Shown: one piece after another, positions 11,206 to 23,764 of the stretch | Position numbering within the stretch: position 1 is the stretch's first letter | Layout of the letters: every line of letters begins with the position of its first letter | Source of the DNA: Neofusicoccum parvum | Taxonomy: Eukaryota; Ascomycota; Dothideomycetes; Botryosphaeriales; Botryosphaeriaceae | Length of the DNA stretch: 64,000 nt | Assembly (NCBI GenBank): GCA_020912385.1 | Contig: CP087212.1 | Location: 2,108,001-2,172,000 of the forward strand | Reading direction: 5' to 3' | Position numbers and translations under genes: made by a program | Notes under the pieces: generated by a model | Told to the model about the DNA's origin: nothing | Seen by the model: the letters and a program-made list of their open reading frames with translations, nothing else | The model's database searches: none

Positions 11206-13125
11206 TCAGACGATGATTATCGTTCGCTCCTCGAAATCTTCCGAATACCAATCTTCTGCAACTTCTAACCACCCTATTCTTTTGAATGTGTTTTTATTGT
11301 TGTCCTCGACCTTTTCGAGCATTAAAAACTCATGATTGCGCCACACTTTATCCCTGGATTGACGAAGTGAGATGCAAAATACCCGTGACCCCTCCGGGTA
11401 AGCTTCCGATTCAGATTCAACGTCAAATGTGAACCAGACTTTGGAGGTCTCCCTGATTACAGTATCGTTTGGAATTAGAAACGATCCAGTGAAGCCCCGC
11501 AGGTAAATCTGGCCTGGTAATTTCTCCATATCGAATCCGACTATCCGGGCACATCTGTTGCGTTTCTGATCAAACGAGAATCCATATTTCACAGGAGCAG
11601 TGATAGATAGCCAAGACCAAGATGGTACGCCTGGCAGCCTTTCAGACTGCCTCGTTTGGGATTTATGCCATATGAGTCCTTCGAGAGGATTGGATTTCCA
11701 TACTCCAGCCAGACATGTATCCCTTGTAGCCTGCTCGATCAAGTTGATGATTCCTGAGATAGCGGGTGACCGGTCAGTTGCTACTGTGAGGGAGCTTGCC
11801 GTATATGTCTGGACGATATGTTTCCATAAATACGTTTTCCTTGGCCATCCGTAATCGCCTATCTTTCCCCAAGTTGCAAGCACATCATTCAAACGTGGTG
11901 TAACATTGTCAAGAAAATACTCATCGTCCCATTGTGATGTTCGAGATTGCGCACATTCCCAGAAAAGACCCTTTGTAGTGCAGGAAAGCGTCCTCGAAGA
12001 CAGAAGCCTCTCTTGGAAGACCCAACCTCTGTTGCTTTGTGGGAGGGTTTCGACAGTGTGGAATTCAGAGTGGTTGGTCTCCATTTTCAAGTAACGTTGT
12101 GGATGATCATCGGTAGAGAGTATGCATGATTGAAACAGCGGTGCTGGTATCTCCTCGTCGAACAGGCCACCATCGCAATTGTCGGATAACCCAGCCGAGA
12201 TGGTGAACAAAGAGCCGCCATAAATTTTATCCATATGTGGAGACTCGTCTTCCCAGTCACCTCGGCCCCCTGGCTCCAGCTGAATGATGCAGAGTGAATC
12301 GACCCAGAGGTAGCGAACACCAAGAAGTCTTGCCAGTTGAACAGCGTGCCGAGTAGTCCTTGGCAAGTTCTCTAAATCAATGCCGCTCATGTTTCTCTCC
12401 AAATTATCGACCGTCGTTAGAGCATTCGGATTTCGATCTTGAGAGCCCCAGCAGTAGCTCAAAGTAATGTAGTCGCAGCTCCAGACCTCAGGCTGCTGTG
12501 GGCTGACCGGATCGCTAAATCTCTGTTCCGCACGCACCGAACGTACTGATCGAGGTTCATTGCTGGGGAAAACGTCCAGCAGTCGAGTTGGCCAGGCAGA
12601 TTCTCGAGTGCGATTCGGTTTGCGGCAGTGGTCGTGCTCGGATAAGCAGGTCTTGATCCAGCTCCGAGGTTGGGTGCCTAAAGACTCAGGCGTTGTTTTT
12701 TTCCAAGGTATACACAGTGGAAGAGGTTTCTCAGAATCTTGGAGCTTCAAGTAAGTACCCTCAGGAACACGATGTAACCCGGGACACAGATCCGAGCACC
12801 TAAATACGAGCTGGAATCTGTGGAATGGCCGTGATTTAGCCATAAATGCTTTAATAGCTCCACCATGTTCACAAACATATGTGTAAGTGTTGGAAGTATG
12901 GTCCAGCTCGTACGAGAGCCACTGGCACAGGAGGCAGGAAAATTCACAAAGCTCTTCGTAGCTTCGATGTATCGTTATTCCTTTCAATTCGTCTTGGAAT
13001 TTATTTTGCAGCTCATTGTATTCTTGCTCCGAGACGATGTCAAGTCCTTCAGGCTTCGAATCGGGACATAGGACCACAGACGCGAGGATGCGGCACCCGT
13101 TGCATCCCTTCGACGGTGTAGCCAT
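11206..13125 (-). CDS. HET-domain (heterokaryon incompatibility) protein
   Basis: Single-exon gene of 639 residues. The HET domain is recognised by YITLSYCWGSQD at about one third of the length, followed by LPRTTRHAVQLARLLGVRYLWVD-type sequence with the DSLCIIQ motif, and later the GWVFQERLLSSRTL box. Together these are the three conserved blocks of fungal HET proteins. A Cys-rich N-terminal region (CNGC, CEFSCLLCQWL) precedes it. Such proteins act in non-self recognition and can trigger cell death when allelic or interacting partners differ; the partner is not visible here. C-terminal residues after PSWSWLSI (another conserved HET-family stretch) form a variable domain. No introns are needed. 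Ends in a hydrophobic Thr-Ile-Ile-Ile-Val. A second, only distantly similar HET gene lies at 24.5 kb. Confidence 0.92.
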   Translation of the reverse strand: MATPSKGCNGCRILASVVLCPDSKPEGLDIVSEQEYNELQNKFQDELKGITIHRSYEELCEFSCLLCQWLSYELDHTSNTYTYVCEHGGAIKAFMAKSRPFHRFQLVFRCSDLCPGLHRVPEGTYLKLQDSEKPLPLCIPWKKTTPESLGTQPRSWIKTCLSEHDHCRKPNRTRESAWPTRLLDVFPSNEPRSVRSVRAEQRFSDPVSPQQPEVWSCDYITLSYCWGSQDRNPNALTTVDNLERNMSGIDLENLPRTTRHAVQLARLLGVRYLWVDSLCIIQLEPGGRGDWEDESPHMDKIYGGSLFTISAGLSDNCDGGLFDEEIPAPLFQSCILSTDDHPQRYLKMETNHSEFHTVETLPQSNRGWVFQERLLSSRTLSCTTKGLFWECAQSRTSQWDDEYFLDNVTPRLNDVLATWGKIGDYGWPRKTYLWKHIVQTYTASSLTVATDRSPAISGIINLIEQATRDTCLAGVWKSNPLEGLIWHKSQTRQSERLPGVPSWSWLSITAPVKYGFSFDQKRNRCARIVGFDMEKLPGQIYLRGFTGSFLIPNDTVIRETSKVWFTFDVESESEAYPEGSRVFCISLRQSRDKVWRNHEFLMLEKVEDNNKNTFKRIGWLEVAEDWYSEDFEERTIIIV

Positions 13126-13561
13126 ACTGAACTTCGCAAGGCGAAGAGTGTTGCGGAATGTCGTTGGATATTTAAGTTTTGCGTGCTTTGAGAGAAAGTA
13201 ACTTGTAGCCCTGGATAATTCCTCCGCAGTCGAGGCTGAATCGGTGCTGACTTGGTTGGGACAAAGAGAGAAGTGGCCGCGTAGGATCCTCGCGACGAGA
13301 GACTGGTGTGGCTCAGCTATTGACTAGCATTCACGACGCATCCCTGGAGTAAGTACTGAGATGTCGAAAGTGAGGTTGGGATTAAATGGAATACTGAATG
13401 TTTTGGGGTGCTCATGAAATTTATGGGGCCGGCCTCTGCGGGGATGACGAACACGTCACACATGCTCTCAGCCTTGCATGATTCTTGCTGTCACAGTCCA
13501 GCAGCGATTCGCTTTCCACACTGGTGTCACCACACCAAATGCATGAAACTCTCCAACCAGA
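13126..13561. other. Intergenic between HET gene and CorA-like gene
   Basis: Promoter side of the HET gene (minus strand) and 3' side of the CorA-like gene. No coding sequence recognised. Confidence 0.4.
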
Positions 13562-16500
13562 TCATTGCCTCGACGCCACCGTGCCCCTCCGCACCAAGCC
13601 CCCCCTCGCCCTACTCCTCGGCATACCCACCTCCTCATCCCCTCCTTCCCCTGGTCCCCCCACTACACTGCTACTATCCTCAAACGGCCTCACCCCGCCC
13701 CCACCCTTATTCCCACCCGCCACCCCCCTCCCATCAAACAGCCTCAAGCACGCTCTCCACGCATTCCCCAACTCCCCCGCCCACAGCAGGCCGAGCAGGA
13801 TGATGAGAATGGTGAGCGGCACGCCCGCGGCCCAAAAAACCCACTGCTTGTGCGGCATATCGCGGATGTCAGCGGTATTCATGCCGAGGAAGCCGGAGAC
13901 GAAGGACAGCGGGAGGAAGATGATGGTGACGATAGTGAAGGCGTAGACGGCGGCTTCCTGGCGGTCTTTGTTGAAGTCGATCATTTGGAGATTCTATGCG
14001 GTCGGCGGTCAGCTGGTGATTCGTGGCAAATGTTACGTGGAGGGCTTTGCGTACCGTGGCCTGCAGGTTCACAGCCGCCAGCCGCATGTCCTCGAAGCTG
14101 TTGATCTTGGCCTCGAGCGTCTCTATGCAGTTGTCGACGACGGTGGGCTCGACGGCGTAGGCCGAGTTGAAGTAGAATTTTGCGGTTTCTCGGCGCTGCA
14201 TGAGAGCACTGCTGAAATCTTTGAGGACGTTGAGCTGCTGGTTCAGGACGGCGTTGACGGCCTCGATTTCTTGCTTGAGAAAGTTGATGTATTTTTGGTG
14301 GGCGCGGTTGAGCGGGTCTTCGTCGACGCGGCGGTTCTGCAGAAGTCTGAATCAGGCTGATATTTCCTTTTTGATCGGAGATGCACTGAAAGATGGAGGA
14401 GAAATATGTGGTTCTGTGCTGGAGGTGCTTACCAGTTGATTATAATAATCCCAATACGAGGTGATGAGATCCGGCCGCATACCAGTAAAGTCCATGAGTA
14501 GCTCTTGGGTGATCAGGCTGACCACACCCAACGGCATGGCTGCAGCTCTCGCATCCAGCGGTGTCTCCTGGAAGCTGAGTAAGAAGTCTGGCAATGCACT
14601 GTCGAGCTCCTCCTGTGCTGTCTCGATATGATGGGTGAATGCAGCCATATTGGACGGATTCCAGTGGCAGACTGCAAGAGACAAATGGATCCACGCGACC
14701 ACGAATCTGTCCGGAGGATTGGCTTGGGAAGGGGGTGGTATTTCAAGACCGGATAATTTCTGAGAAACGTCGCTTAGGCTGGAGGCGATTTTATTGAGCG
14801 TTGGCATGCGTGATATACGGTTTTGTGGAATGGGGAGCTGCTTAATGTCAGTCGAGTATAGGTCACGCATGAACATCCAATGAATCTTACAGTCATCATT
14901 CTTTGTAGAGCTTCCCAAAAGCACGCTGCCAGTGGAGCCCGATAATCCAGCGGAAGGAAGAACCGAAAGATGTCCACAGCATCCTTCATGAAACCTGTAA
15001 CATATCTCCGCCAATACTGCGCATCTTTTGTCTCCATGGGGAGTTCCTCGAAGGCTTCCCTCAAAGAGCTGTAGGATGCTTGGTCTCTCTTGGCCTCCAT
15101 GAAAATTGACTTGTATGCCCGTCGATCCTTCGGATGGCTCTCTCTGAGAAGTAGCTTCTGTACTTCCTCGAGAGCAATGCTGAGGCGATTCTCCCTTGCA
15201 GCGAGACTGCTCACATTATTTGAACTCGCTATCCATGTGAACACGTGGAATTCACCCTTGGTGGCCTCAAGAATAGGTAGAGATGGCGGCTCATTTAGCG
15301 GCTCCGAAACGAGTGTTTCGGTATCGTCGTCAGATTCACCTTCGAGCATCCTCAGTGGCATTGCTCTTATTTCTGGCGTACGACTGTCGCTATGTTAGCC
15401 ATGTGAGAGTGAGGTGGAACTCTTTAATTACCTTGTTTGAACCGTCAAGCGAACGTTTGTTCGTTGTGCCCGCTCAAAGACTTTTGGCCAATCCTCCTCA
15501 CTTAAACCTGTGCCCTCGTATGCAATGTCAAAATACTTGAAATTCTCCAATGGATCCGTCCCCATTGCATCGTAAAGATTTGTCGTGAACAGCTGTTGTA
15601 CTATAGTGAGCATCAAGTTGACAATCGGGGAGCGGCAAATCATACAAACCAAGTTCTGCATCTCTCCAACGGCAGGAGCCAAACGTTCATACCACCATCG
15701 GACAATTCAATGAATTTTGGCTTGGCACTTCCTGCATCCGCAGTGCCAAATGAGGGTTGGGAAGTAATGTTCACCGAATCTCTAACCATCTCAGAGGGGT
15801 CTTGACTTGAACAGGTGATCATGAAGCCTGCGAATATGAGTAGATGTATCAAATATGAGAGAGCTTACAAGGTGCTTTTCTAGAAAGAAAATGAAACCAA
15901 ATAAGCAGAAAGGGACGTATATCTTACTGTCATCCACAATCAAGGACCAAAATTGACGCACGTGAAAGAGAAAGTCCTTCGGCGTGGTGGGTAGTTTTGC
16001 AACGGCTTGCTGATAATCCTGCGTCTTGCTTGCCGAAGAGAACAAGGTCTGTAGCAAAGTCCTTTTCGGATGTGCTCTCGAATTCTCGGGAAGATTAGGC
16101 GGGCCATATTTCTCAAGCGTAAAGAATGGAAAGCAGATAAAGTCCACACTGGGAGCTGTACCCCCATCTCGAAGCTCTTGGTTAAAGTTCGGAATCATCC
16201 ATCTTCCCTGCATGCCTTCCTGGGTTAGAAGAGGCTTCTCGAACTGTCTGGAGATTCCTTTGAGGGATTTAGTGACCCATTTTTTCTGCTCATCACTAAG
16301 CTCGTGTGCTTGTTCGATGCGTCGCTAAAATGCTGTCAGCTCATCCGTGCAACTCCAGGGTTCTGTACTTACCACAAACCCCTCGAAATTCATCACATCC
16401 TGTTTGATATGCCTGCCCTACCGTTAGCCCCTCTTATGCAATATGCGCCCTGGAAACCCCGACTACTTACACCCACTCATACAACTCGCCCCTCCCATTC

Positions 16501-17216
16501 CACTTCCTCTTCACCCCCACCTCCACTTCCGGCTCCACCACCAACTCCGCCACCGGATCCTCCCCACCACTCCCATTCTCAAGCCACCCAGAGAAAAGCA
16601 CCCTAAACCTCTTCTCACTCCCACTCTCCCCCTCCGGCCTCCTCGCCGCCTGCACCCCCTCCTCCTTCCCTCCCTCCTCCTCCCCCCCGCCCGCCGGCTC
16701 CCTCGCCAACACCCCAAAAACCTCCTTACTCCTCTTACTCAACCGAAAATCCCCATACCGCATCCCCGCCGCCTCCCTGCCCCCCAGCACCGGCCGCACC
16801 GTCTCGTCCCCCTCCCCCCCCTCCCCCTCATCCCCACCCCCCGCCGGCATCTCAACCACAACCTCCTCCCCATACCTCCGCTCGGGGACGCCGTACCCGT
16901 AGTCGTACCGGCTGCGGCTGCGGCTGCGCCGCTCGACGTAGACGTCGTACTCGCCGTCGTCGGCGTCGGCGCGGCGGCCGCGCGTGGTCGCGGCGCGGCG
17001 GTTGCGGATCACGAGCCCCGGGTCGGGGGGCGGCGGCGGCGGGGCGAGGCCGTGGGTGCTGGTGCGGCGGCGGCGGTGGTCGTGCGGCGCGGCGGCGGCG
17101 GTCGGGAACTGGACTTCGGGGCGGGTGCGCGTGGTGATGCAGCGGGCGGTGGTGGTGCTGCCGCCGCCGCCGGGGCGGCGGGTGTGCGGGGTGTAGGGTT
17201 GGTGGCGGCGGCTCAT
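13562..17216 (-). CDS. CorA-like (Mg2+ transporter type) membrane protein with long disordered N-terminus
   Basis: Nine exons on the minus strand: 17216-16471, 16412-16373, 16324-15928, 15827-15646, 15592-15432, 15383-14891, 14837-14433, 14336-14055, 13993-13562. They total 1045 residues and every junction keeps frame. The C-terminus carries the hallmark CorA elements: a first membrane helix at about 917-936, the Gly-Met-Asn signature near 939-941 (FLGMNTADIRD), and a second helix (QWVFWAAGVPLTILIILLGLLW). The preceding long helical region (QKYINFLKQEIEAVNAVLNQ, MRLAAVNLQ) matches the CorA stalk. Residues 1-249 are low-complexity Arg/Gly/Pro-rich with an RRSRSRSRYDY patch and are encoded by very GC-rich, strand-asymmetric DNA. 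The middle contains a conserved fungal block (VRQFWSLIVDDSFMITCSSQD). Ion transport is a family inference; many fungal members of this type have no known substrate. Confidence 0.85.
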
Positions 17217-17804
17217 TGTTTGTGGTGATGGTGGTGGTGGTGGAGCATCGGGTCGAAGGGTCGGGGGCTTGCGGTTTGTTTTTATAAATTTTTTCTTTTC
17301 GGGGGTGGAGGGTCGGAGATTGTTTGATCAGGTGCGGAAGGCTGGCGGGTTTGTTAGGTCGTTGGCCCCCAGCCACCCTTGCGCTTCAGCTCTGTGGTGG
17401 CGTGCTTTAGCGCCGTGTAGGTAGTGCAGTCATCTTCTTAACTAGTAAGCTGACCAGCCGATCCTCCCGAGCGAGAGCATCGCCAAACCACGTCATTCGT
17501 AACATATCCTCATCCTCTTGGGTGGCCGGAGTGTTTGTCACGATGGTAATCAGCAATTGTCGGGCATTCCCGACATGGGCACTATTGTTGCTGCAAATCG
17601 AGTACATTGTCGATTCATCTGGATTGAGTGAATCGTCGGCCTATGCTATTATGCTATGCAGTTTTTGCGCGCCTTGTATGCCGAGATGAGCACAGCCTCG
17701 CACCTTGAAGAGACGTGCAGTCGTTAGAAATCAGGGTATCCGCCGCCTAGCCCACACCATTAAACGCCGTGAATTACAATTCATGCAAGATCCAGGACGA
17801 GGCC
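17217..17804. other. Intergenic upstream of the CorA-like gene
   Basis: Contains the promoter of the CorA-like gene. A 66-codon minus-strand frame at 17407-17607 has no recognisable family and is not called as a gene. Confidence 0.35.
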
Positions 17805-19452
17805 TTAAATAACTGTGAGCGTGCTGACAGTATCGTTCTTCAACACTTCGAAAATCAAGCCCGGGAAGCCGAAGATTTCGCTAATGCCGAATGTGGTGTC
17901 CATAGCAGGCGTTACAGAGGCAGATCCAGGGGGGCCCCTCTTCTTTTGAATTGGCGAGCTTGTCGCCTCCTCAAAGCCGCCAAGCAGCTCACAACTGCTG
18001 CCTGGGCTGTCACCCCAGCCTCTGTTCAACACCATACCGCGCTGCATGGAGCGCTCCTCCTCCTCTGTTGCGCAAGCCGACTTGAAAGCCTCGCAAAGGC
18101 GCCCCTTGACATCCGTAAACGACATCTCAGAGGTAAGAGACTCTCTATAAAGTTCCGTCGGAACATGCTCGAGAGTCCAGCGGCTGCGGCGATGACGGTT
18201 GAAAGGATAAGAGCCAGGAACATTGCCGTGGAAGATGACCTTCGTTGCAACTAGATTGTTCTTCGAGTTCGGAAAGTCTTTGGGTACTTCACGAGGCTCG
18301 TGATGTGACGTTGGTGATGCGGTAGAGATGGTTGTTGGTCTTGAAATGAGAATGTCGAAGCCATGATGGAAGTAGTTGTAAAAATGCTCTGTCGATGCGG
18401 ACTCATCCGAGTCGAGATACGTCTTTCCTTCCTCAGATCCCTCGGATTCTTCCAGCTCCGACCCTGCGAAGGAATCATGATCGTCGGTGTCAGAAGATTC
18501 GGCATCCCCGTATGCCATGGAGCCCACACTGTTGCTGAGGGCATCCAGAGTAGACTGCTTGTTTCCATGAATGGACAGGCGATTATCGTTCTTGCGATAG
18601 ATTGCATCCGGCGGTCCGAGCTCAGTAACTAGGTCCTGCGGTGTGGTCTCACTCAGGTTGATCCAGAAAGGTGGGCTAGATCGCCTAATGAGCTCTACCC
18701 GGCCCTCTCCGTATATTCTGGCAACCTCGACTTCATCGGCCACGTTTGCCTTGGCAGCAAGTTCTAACGATCTCGGGTTGGGAGGACTTTGGGTGAATAT
18801 GGTTCCTCGCGCCTTGGACCAGGATTCTCCGTGGAAGATTGCCATCGAGGTGGCAGCAGATGCGGCCGACGATGACAGCAGCGACACGAAATCCTTATCT
18901 GCAGACCAAGAGGACGACTTGAGAGGGAAGTTGAAGGCGATGCCGGGATAGGACAGGACGTATGTTCCCTCTCCCCTGGTGTCGTCGGCAGCGGGAGGGA
19001 TATACTCTCCCGCGTAGGTAGGACCGAGCAACCGGTCGTAGACATGGCGGAAGCGAGGGCCAGTTGGACCTGACTGCGCACCCAGACCACCGATGGCACC
19101 CTCTCCAGCCTTCACGACCTCCGTATTCTTGTAGCTGAGCTTCGTCTTGGTGAAGTCTATGACTTCGATCAGGCGCAGGCGCTGGTCGGGGCCGTCGAAA
19201 CGCAGGCGGATTCCGTTGTCGGGAAGAGTGATGACGACGGGGATGCGCAAAGGGTATTTCGGGTCGAAGAGGATCTGGATCTTGGGGTAGGCGGAAGGCT
19301 GGGCCTTGATGCGGGTAAGGACGTCGTGCAGGGACGCGCCGAGCGCTAGGAGCTGTCAGTGAGACGTCAACGGAGGCGGGGAGCTGGGACTCACTGATGA
19401 AGCCGAGAGAGCGGCCCGGCGTGATGGCGGTGGACGGCGGAGGGCTCGACAT
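17805..19452 (-). CDS. PHAF1/UPF0183 family protein
   Basis: Two exons, 19452-19395 and 19345-17805, with a 49-bp intron, giving 532 residues. The protein begins with a short proline/serine leader (MSSPPPSTAITPGRSLGFI) and then a UPF0183 domain: LGASLHDVLTRIK, KIQILFDPKYPLRIPVVITL, GIRLRFDGPDQRLRLIEV, GPTYAGEYIPP, YVLSYPGIAFNFPL. A second conserved part follows around SSPPFWINLSETTPQDLVTELGPPDAIYRK. The human relative (C16orf70/PHAF1) associates with autophagosomal membranes; a similar role here is only inferred. Residues around 310-350 are acidic and serine-rich. The first ATG gives the leader that splices in frame into the conserved domain; an upstream in-frame GTG was rejected as start. 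It shares a 674-bp divergent promoter with the kinesin gene. Confidence 0.88.
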
Positions 19453-20126
19453 GCTGGCGGCAGCCGTCACGGCGGCGACAGGAGTGTTGGGAGTGAGGCG
19501 TGGAGAGCGTTTGGAGGAGCTGCAGGCCGCGGGCGGGACCCTGACACCCCGCGCCTATCGCTACGTCGACCACGTGCGGTGTTCACGCGCCCTAGCGTCC
19601 TATCACAGCTGTAGCCAACCAGGCCCGCAGGTCCAGACGCAAGATCTATCCGCCGCAACCTGGCGATGCTCGCTGCACAGCGGGCAAGGGCGTCCGAATG
19701 GTTGGGGAAGCGATGCAGGCACGTTGGCGAGCTCCGAGCCGCGACAGGGACAGCAAGGTGCGCGGCGACGCGATCGCCAGCACAGGCACCGCGCACAGAG
19801 GGGGCTCGCGGACGGAGAAAGGACGCGCTGCACTGCACGCACACGCAGAGAGCACGGCGGCGCCAAGGAGGACCACGGGACGGGCTGGACGACACAGGAG
19901 AGCGGCGTTGGGGCTCAGCGCGATGATGTCGTTCGGCCGCGGGCGGCGCCATCCACGCCCGCCGCGTTATCGATAGCGGCCGCTCCACATCCGGCGTAGC
20001 GCTGCAGATCTGTTTACACCACAACAACGCGGCGCTTCTGCTTCAACTCGCCTGCTCGCACGCCGCGACCGCACCACCACTGACACACAGATTATCCCCA
20101 CCACCCTCCCCGCCGCCACACTCGCA
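19453..20126. promoter_or_regulatory. Bidirectional promoter, PHAF1-like and kinesin-5 genes
   Basis: GC-rich interval between two head-to-head genes. Long overlapping open frames on both strands reflect composition, not coding. No TATA box was seen. Confidence 0.45.
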
Positions 20127-23100
20127 ATGGCTGGCCCTACACGACCTCCCTCGCGCCCCGGCGTCCCAGCCAGCAGGATCACTTCCATGCGCCCGCCGTC
20201 CAACCGCCCCGTCAACCTGCGCGCCCAGGCCGCCACTCCCACGCTCAGCGGCCGCGTGTCGCCCGCCGAGTCTGTCGCATCCGTCGCAACCAATGCAACC
20301 CGCGTGCGGTCGCCCGACTCGCGCAAGCGCAAGGAGCGCGATTTCGATTCCCGCGAAGACACAAACATCAATGTTGTTGTGCGCTGCAGAGGGCGCAACG
20401 ACAGGGAAGTTCGCGAAAACAGCGGCGTCGTGGTCTCCACCGATGGAGTCAAGGGGAAGACCGTGGAGCTCTCCATGGGCCCCAGCGCCCTGAGCAACAA
20501 GACCTACAACTTCGACAGGGTCTTCTCGCCCGCTGCCGACCAGCAGATGGTCTTCGACGAAGTTGTCGCGCCAATTATGGACGATGTGAGCCATTTGCAA
20601 TCATGCACCGCACCGACCAACTCGCTGATAATCTGCAGGTCCTGAATGGATTCAACTGCACAATTTTCGCATACGGCCAGACTGGTACAGGAAAGACGTA
20701 TACCATGTCGGGAGACATCACTGATATGCTGCCCCTGCCGGACACCGCCGGCATCGTTCCCCGCGTTCTGCACGCCCTCTTCGGAAAGCTCGAGAGCGAG
20801 GAGTCCGAGAACTCTGTCAAGTGCTCTTTCATCGAGCTTTACAACGAAGAGCTTCGCGATCTGCTCGCCGCAGATGACAACGTCAAGTTGAAGCTGTTCG
20901 AGGACAACAGCAAGAAGGGCCACTCATCTACCCTAGTCCAGGGAATGGAAGAATCGCACATCAACAACGCATCCAAGGGGATCCAATTGCTCCGCGAGGG
21001 CAGTCACAAACGTCAGGTCGCTGCCACCAAGTGCAATGATCTGAGTTCTCGAAGTCACACTGTCTTCACCATCACCGTCTACATGAAGCGCACGTCCGAT
21101 ACCGGCGAGGATTTTGTCAGCGCAGGAAAGCTGAACCTGGTCGATTTGGCTGGAAGTGAGAACATCCAGCGCAGTGGAGCCGAGAACAAGCGTGCGGCGG
21201 AAGCTGGTTTGATCAACAAGAGTTTGCTCACTCTGGGCCGTGTCATCAATGCTCTGGTCGACAAGAGCTCTCACATTCCATACCGTGAGTCAAAGTTGAC
21301 TCGGTTACTTCAAGATTCTCTGGGCGGCCGAACGAAAACTTGCATTATTGCTACACTTTCTCCGGCAAAGAGCAATCTCGAGGAGACTATTTCTACTCTG
21401 GACTACGCTTTCCGCGCGAAGAACATTCGGAATAAGCCCCAGATCAACCAGATGGTTTCCAAGAAGACCTTGTTCAAGGAATTCACCGGCGAGATTGAGA
21501 AACTCAAGATGGAACTCATCGCCACCAGGCAGCGGAATGGTGTGTATCTTGCTCAGGAAACCTACGAAAATCTGACCACCGAGAGCGAGTCAAGACGCAT
21601 TCTGGTCGACGAGCAAAAGGACAAAATCGAGACCATGGAAACCAACCTCCGCAACAAGGTGCAGGAACTGTTTAACCTCACTACTAATCTCACAACTCTC
21701 AAGAAGGATCATGAGGCAACACGGACGATTCTGGATGGCACCAAGAGCATCCTCGAGAAGACCGAAGTTGTTCTAGAGCACACTCGTCAGAGTCTCTCGG
21801 AAGAGAGTGCGCTGAGGAAGGCCCACGCGAAGACTGAGGAGGAGCTCGCAAACATCGGCCAAGACCTTATCTCGACCCTCGGCAAGACCACCTCTGACAT
21901 TGGTGGATTGCACTCCAAGCTTCGCAGAAGGTCCAACCTCCAATCTATCAACAAGCAACAATGGAGCTCTTCTCAAGCTCAGGTTTCCGGCACCACGAAC
22001 ATGGTCGAGGACCGTATCTCTGGTTTCCAGAGCCATCAAGAGGAACTCATGGCCGAACTTGCTCTGAGAATGCAAGGCTTTGTGCAAGACGAGTTGCAGA
22101 AGCTCGGAGCTTCTCAGTCCTTCCTCCAGGAGAAGATGGCCGCCTTTGAGCAGTCAGAGAAGGAAGTGAATGAGCAGACTGCTAAATCTAAGGATGATAT
22201 GAACGGCGTGCTGGAAGAGATCAAGACTTTGCGGGAAGAGGTCAAGGAGAAGGTCGGCTCTGGCCTGAATGACCTCTCGGCAGCGGCAGAACGCATCTCA
22301 GCAGGCATTGTGACCGAGCTTGAGGCGTTCCACACGCAGCTTCACTCGTCTTATGCGGCGCTTGGACGTGACTTTAAGGGCACTTTTGACGACCTGATCA
22401 AGCAGTTGAATGAGCAGCAAGGAGAGGCTGATTCTCTCAGGAAGCAGATTTCTGATGCTGGCTCTGAGGTTCTGTCAGCCAACAAAACCGCTCAGACCAG
22501 CTTGGCGTCCGTGGTTGAAGAAGAGAAGCAGAAGGCCGCTGCCGAAAGAGAGGAGCTTTTGGCTCAAATGGCTGCTCTCATCAGCTCTACCGCAGCTGCT
22601 CAGGAACAGCGCTTGACTGAGAGACTCGCAAGTGTTGGAAACGACATGAACTCTGCCAACACCACTTTCGAGACCGCCAATGAGAGCTACAACCAAGGTA
22701 TGGATGGGTGGGTTAGCAAGTCATCCGAATTGGTCAGTGGTGTTGTCAAGTCTCGCGAGAATGTCAAGACGAAGATCAAGGCCGACTTCGCTGCAGCGAA
22801 CGAGCACACGACCTCTCTCCGCCAAACGACCGCCTCTGTCCATGAGGAAACGGTCAGCATTGTGAACACCCAGATGGAGAACATGGACTCTCAACTTCAC
22901 TCTCTCGACGACATCGTGGCTCGTGTCCGTGCACAGAACGATGTTCACCACGCCAACCACACCGAATCTCTCTCCGCGCTTGCATCCAACGTTCAGGCCT
23001 CCTACAGCAACATTGGCGAGCATTTCAACACGTCATTCTCCCGTATCCAAGATGTCAGTTCGGACATGGAAGCTAAGACGGCGACTCTACAAGCAACTCT

Positions 23101-23764
23101 TCCTCTTCTGGCCGAAGATGGAGAGATTCGTGGTCCTCTCAGGACACTCCGCGAGGAGATCGAGCACCAGGCTCTCCAAGAGTACGCTCCTACCGGCGAG
23201 ACACCTCAGGTCACCAAGTACACATACCCCACCGCCCTTCCCCGCACCGAAGGTCAGGACTCTTTCTTGTCCAAACTCCGCAACAAGGCCCCCTCCAGCC
23301 GCTCCACCACCGCCTCTCCTCAAAAGAGCCCCAGTAAGGGCATGGTCTTCACCGACATCCCTCCCGCCGAGGAGGAGCCTACCACCATAACCGCCACCAC
23401 CACCATCATCCCCGCCGCCCCCGCCACCGTTCGCCCCAATAGCGCCGCCAGCGACACAAGCACCGGCGGCCTCCGCGAAATCGACCCCAACACCATCAAC
23501 CCGCCCATCACCGAATCAGCGTCGGCGCCGCCCACGGTCGCGCTCAAGATCGACAGCCCGACGCTCATGGCCGCGCAGCCGCCGCTCAAGCGCCAGCACA
23601 GTGACAGGACGGAGAGCAAGCTGCCGATGAAGAAGAAGGCGACGCGCATGACGGTGGCGGGCGCGCAGGGCGTGGTCGACCGGGAGAATCTGCCGCAGGA
23701 TTTCAGCAAGAGCGTGGGTGTCGGTGCCGGGGGGCGGAGGTTGAGGAGTCATGGTGGTTCGTAG
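20127..23764 (+). CDS. bimC: Kinesin-5 (BimC/Cut7/Eg5-type) mitotic motor
   Basis: Plus-end-directed tetrameric motor that slides antiparallel spindle microtubules. Exons 20127-20585 and 20639-23764 (53-bp intron) give 1194 residues, typical for the family. The motor domain starts at INVVVRCRGRNDRE, has the P-loop GQTGTGKT with Lys near 172, switch I as NDLSSRSHTVF and switch II as LVDLAGSE. The neck-linker region reads RAKNIRNKPQINQ. A long coiled-coil stalk follows. The C-terminal tail has a KYTYPTALPRTEG stretch resembling the fungal BimC box, SP-type Cdk sites (SPQKSPSK) and a basic KLPMKKKATR patch suitable as a nuclear localisation signal. The tail from about 23,350 onward is encoded by GC-richer DNA. 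The start is the first ATG and leads a basic, Pro/Ser-rich N-terminal extension usual in fungal members. Confidence 0.96.

Noticed and set aside
17407..17607. 66-codon minus-strand frame upstream of the CorA-like gene
   Set aside because: Protein-like composition but no family, no splice partners and no clear promoter context.
19467..20027. 186-codon minus-strand frame in the PHAF1/kinesin promoter
   Set aside because: Arg/Pro/Ser-rich compositional frame in GC-rich DNA, overlapping similar frames on the other strand.
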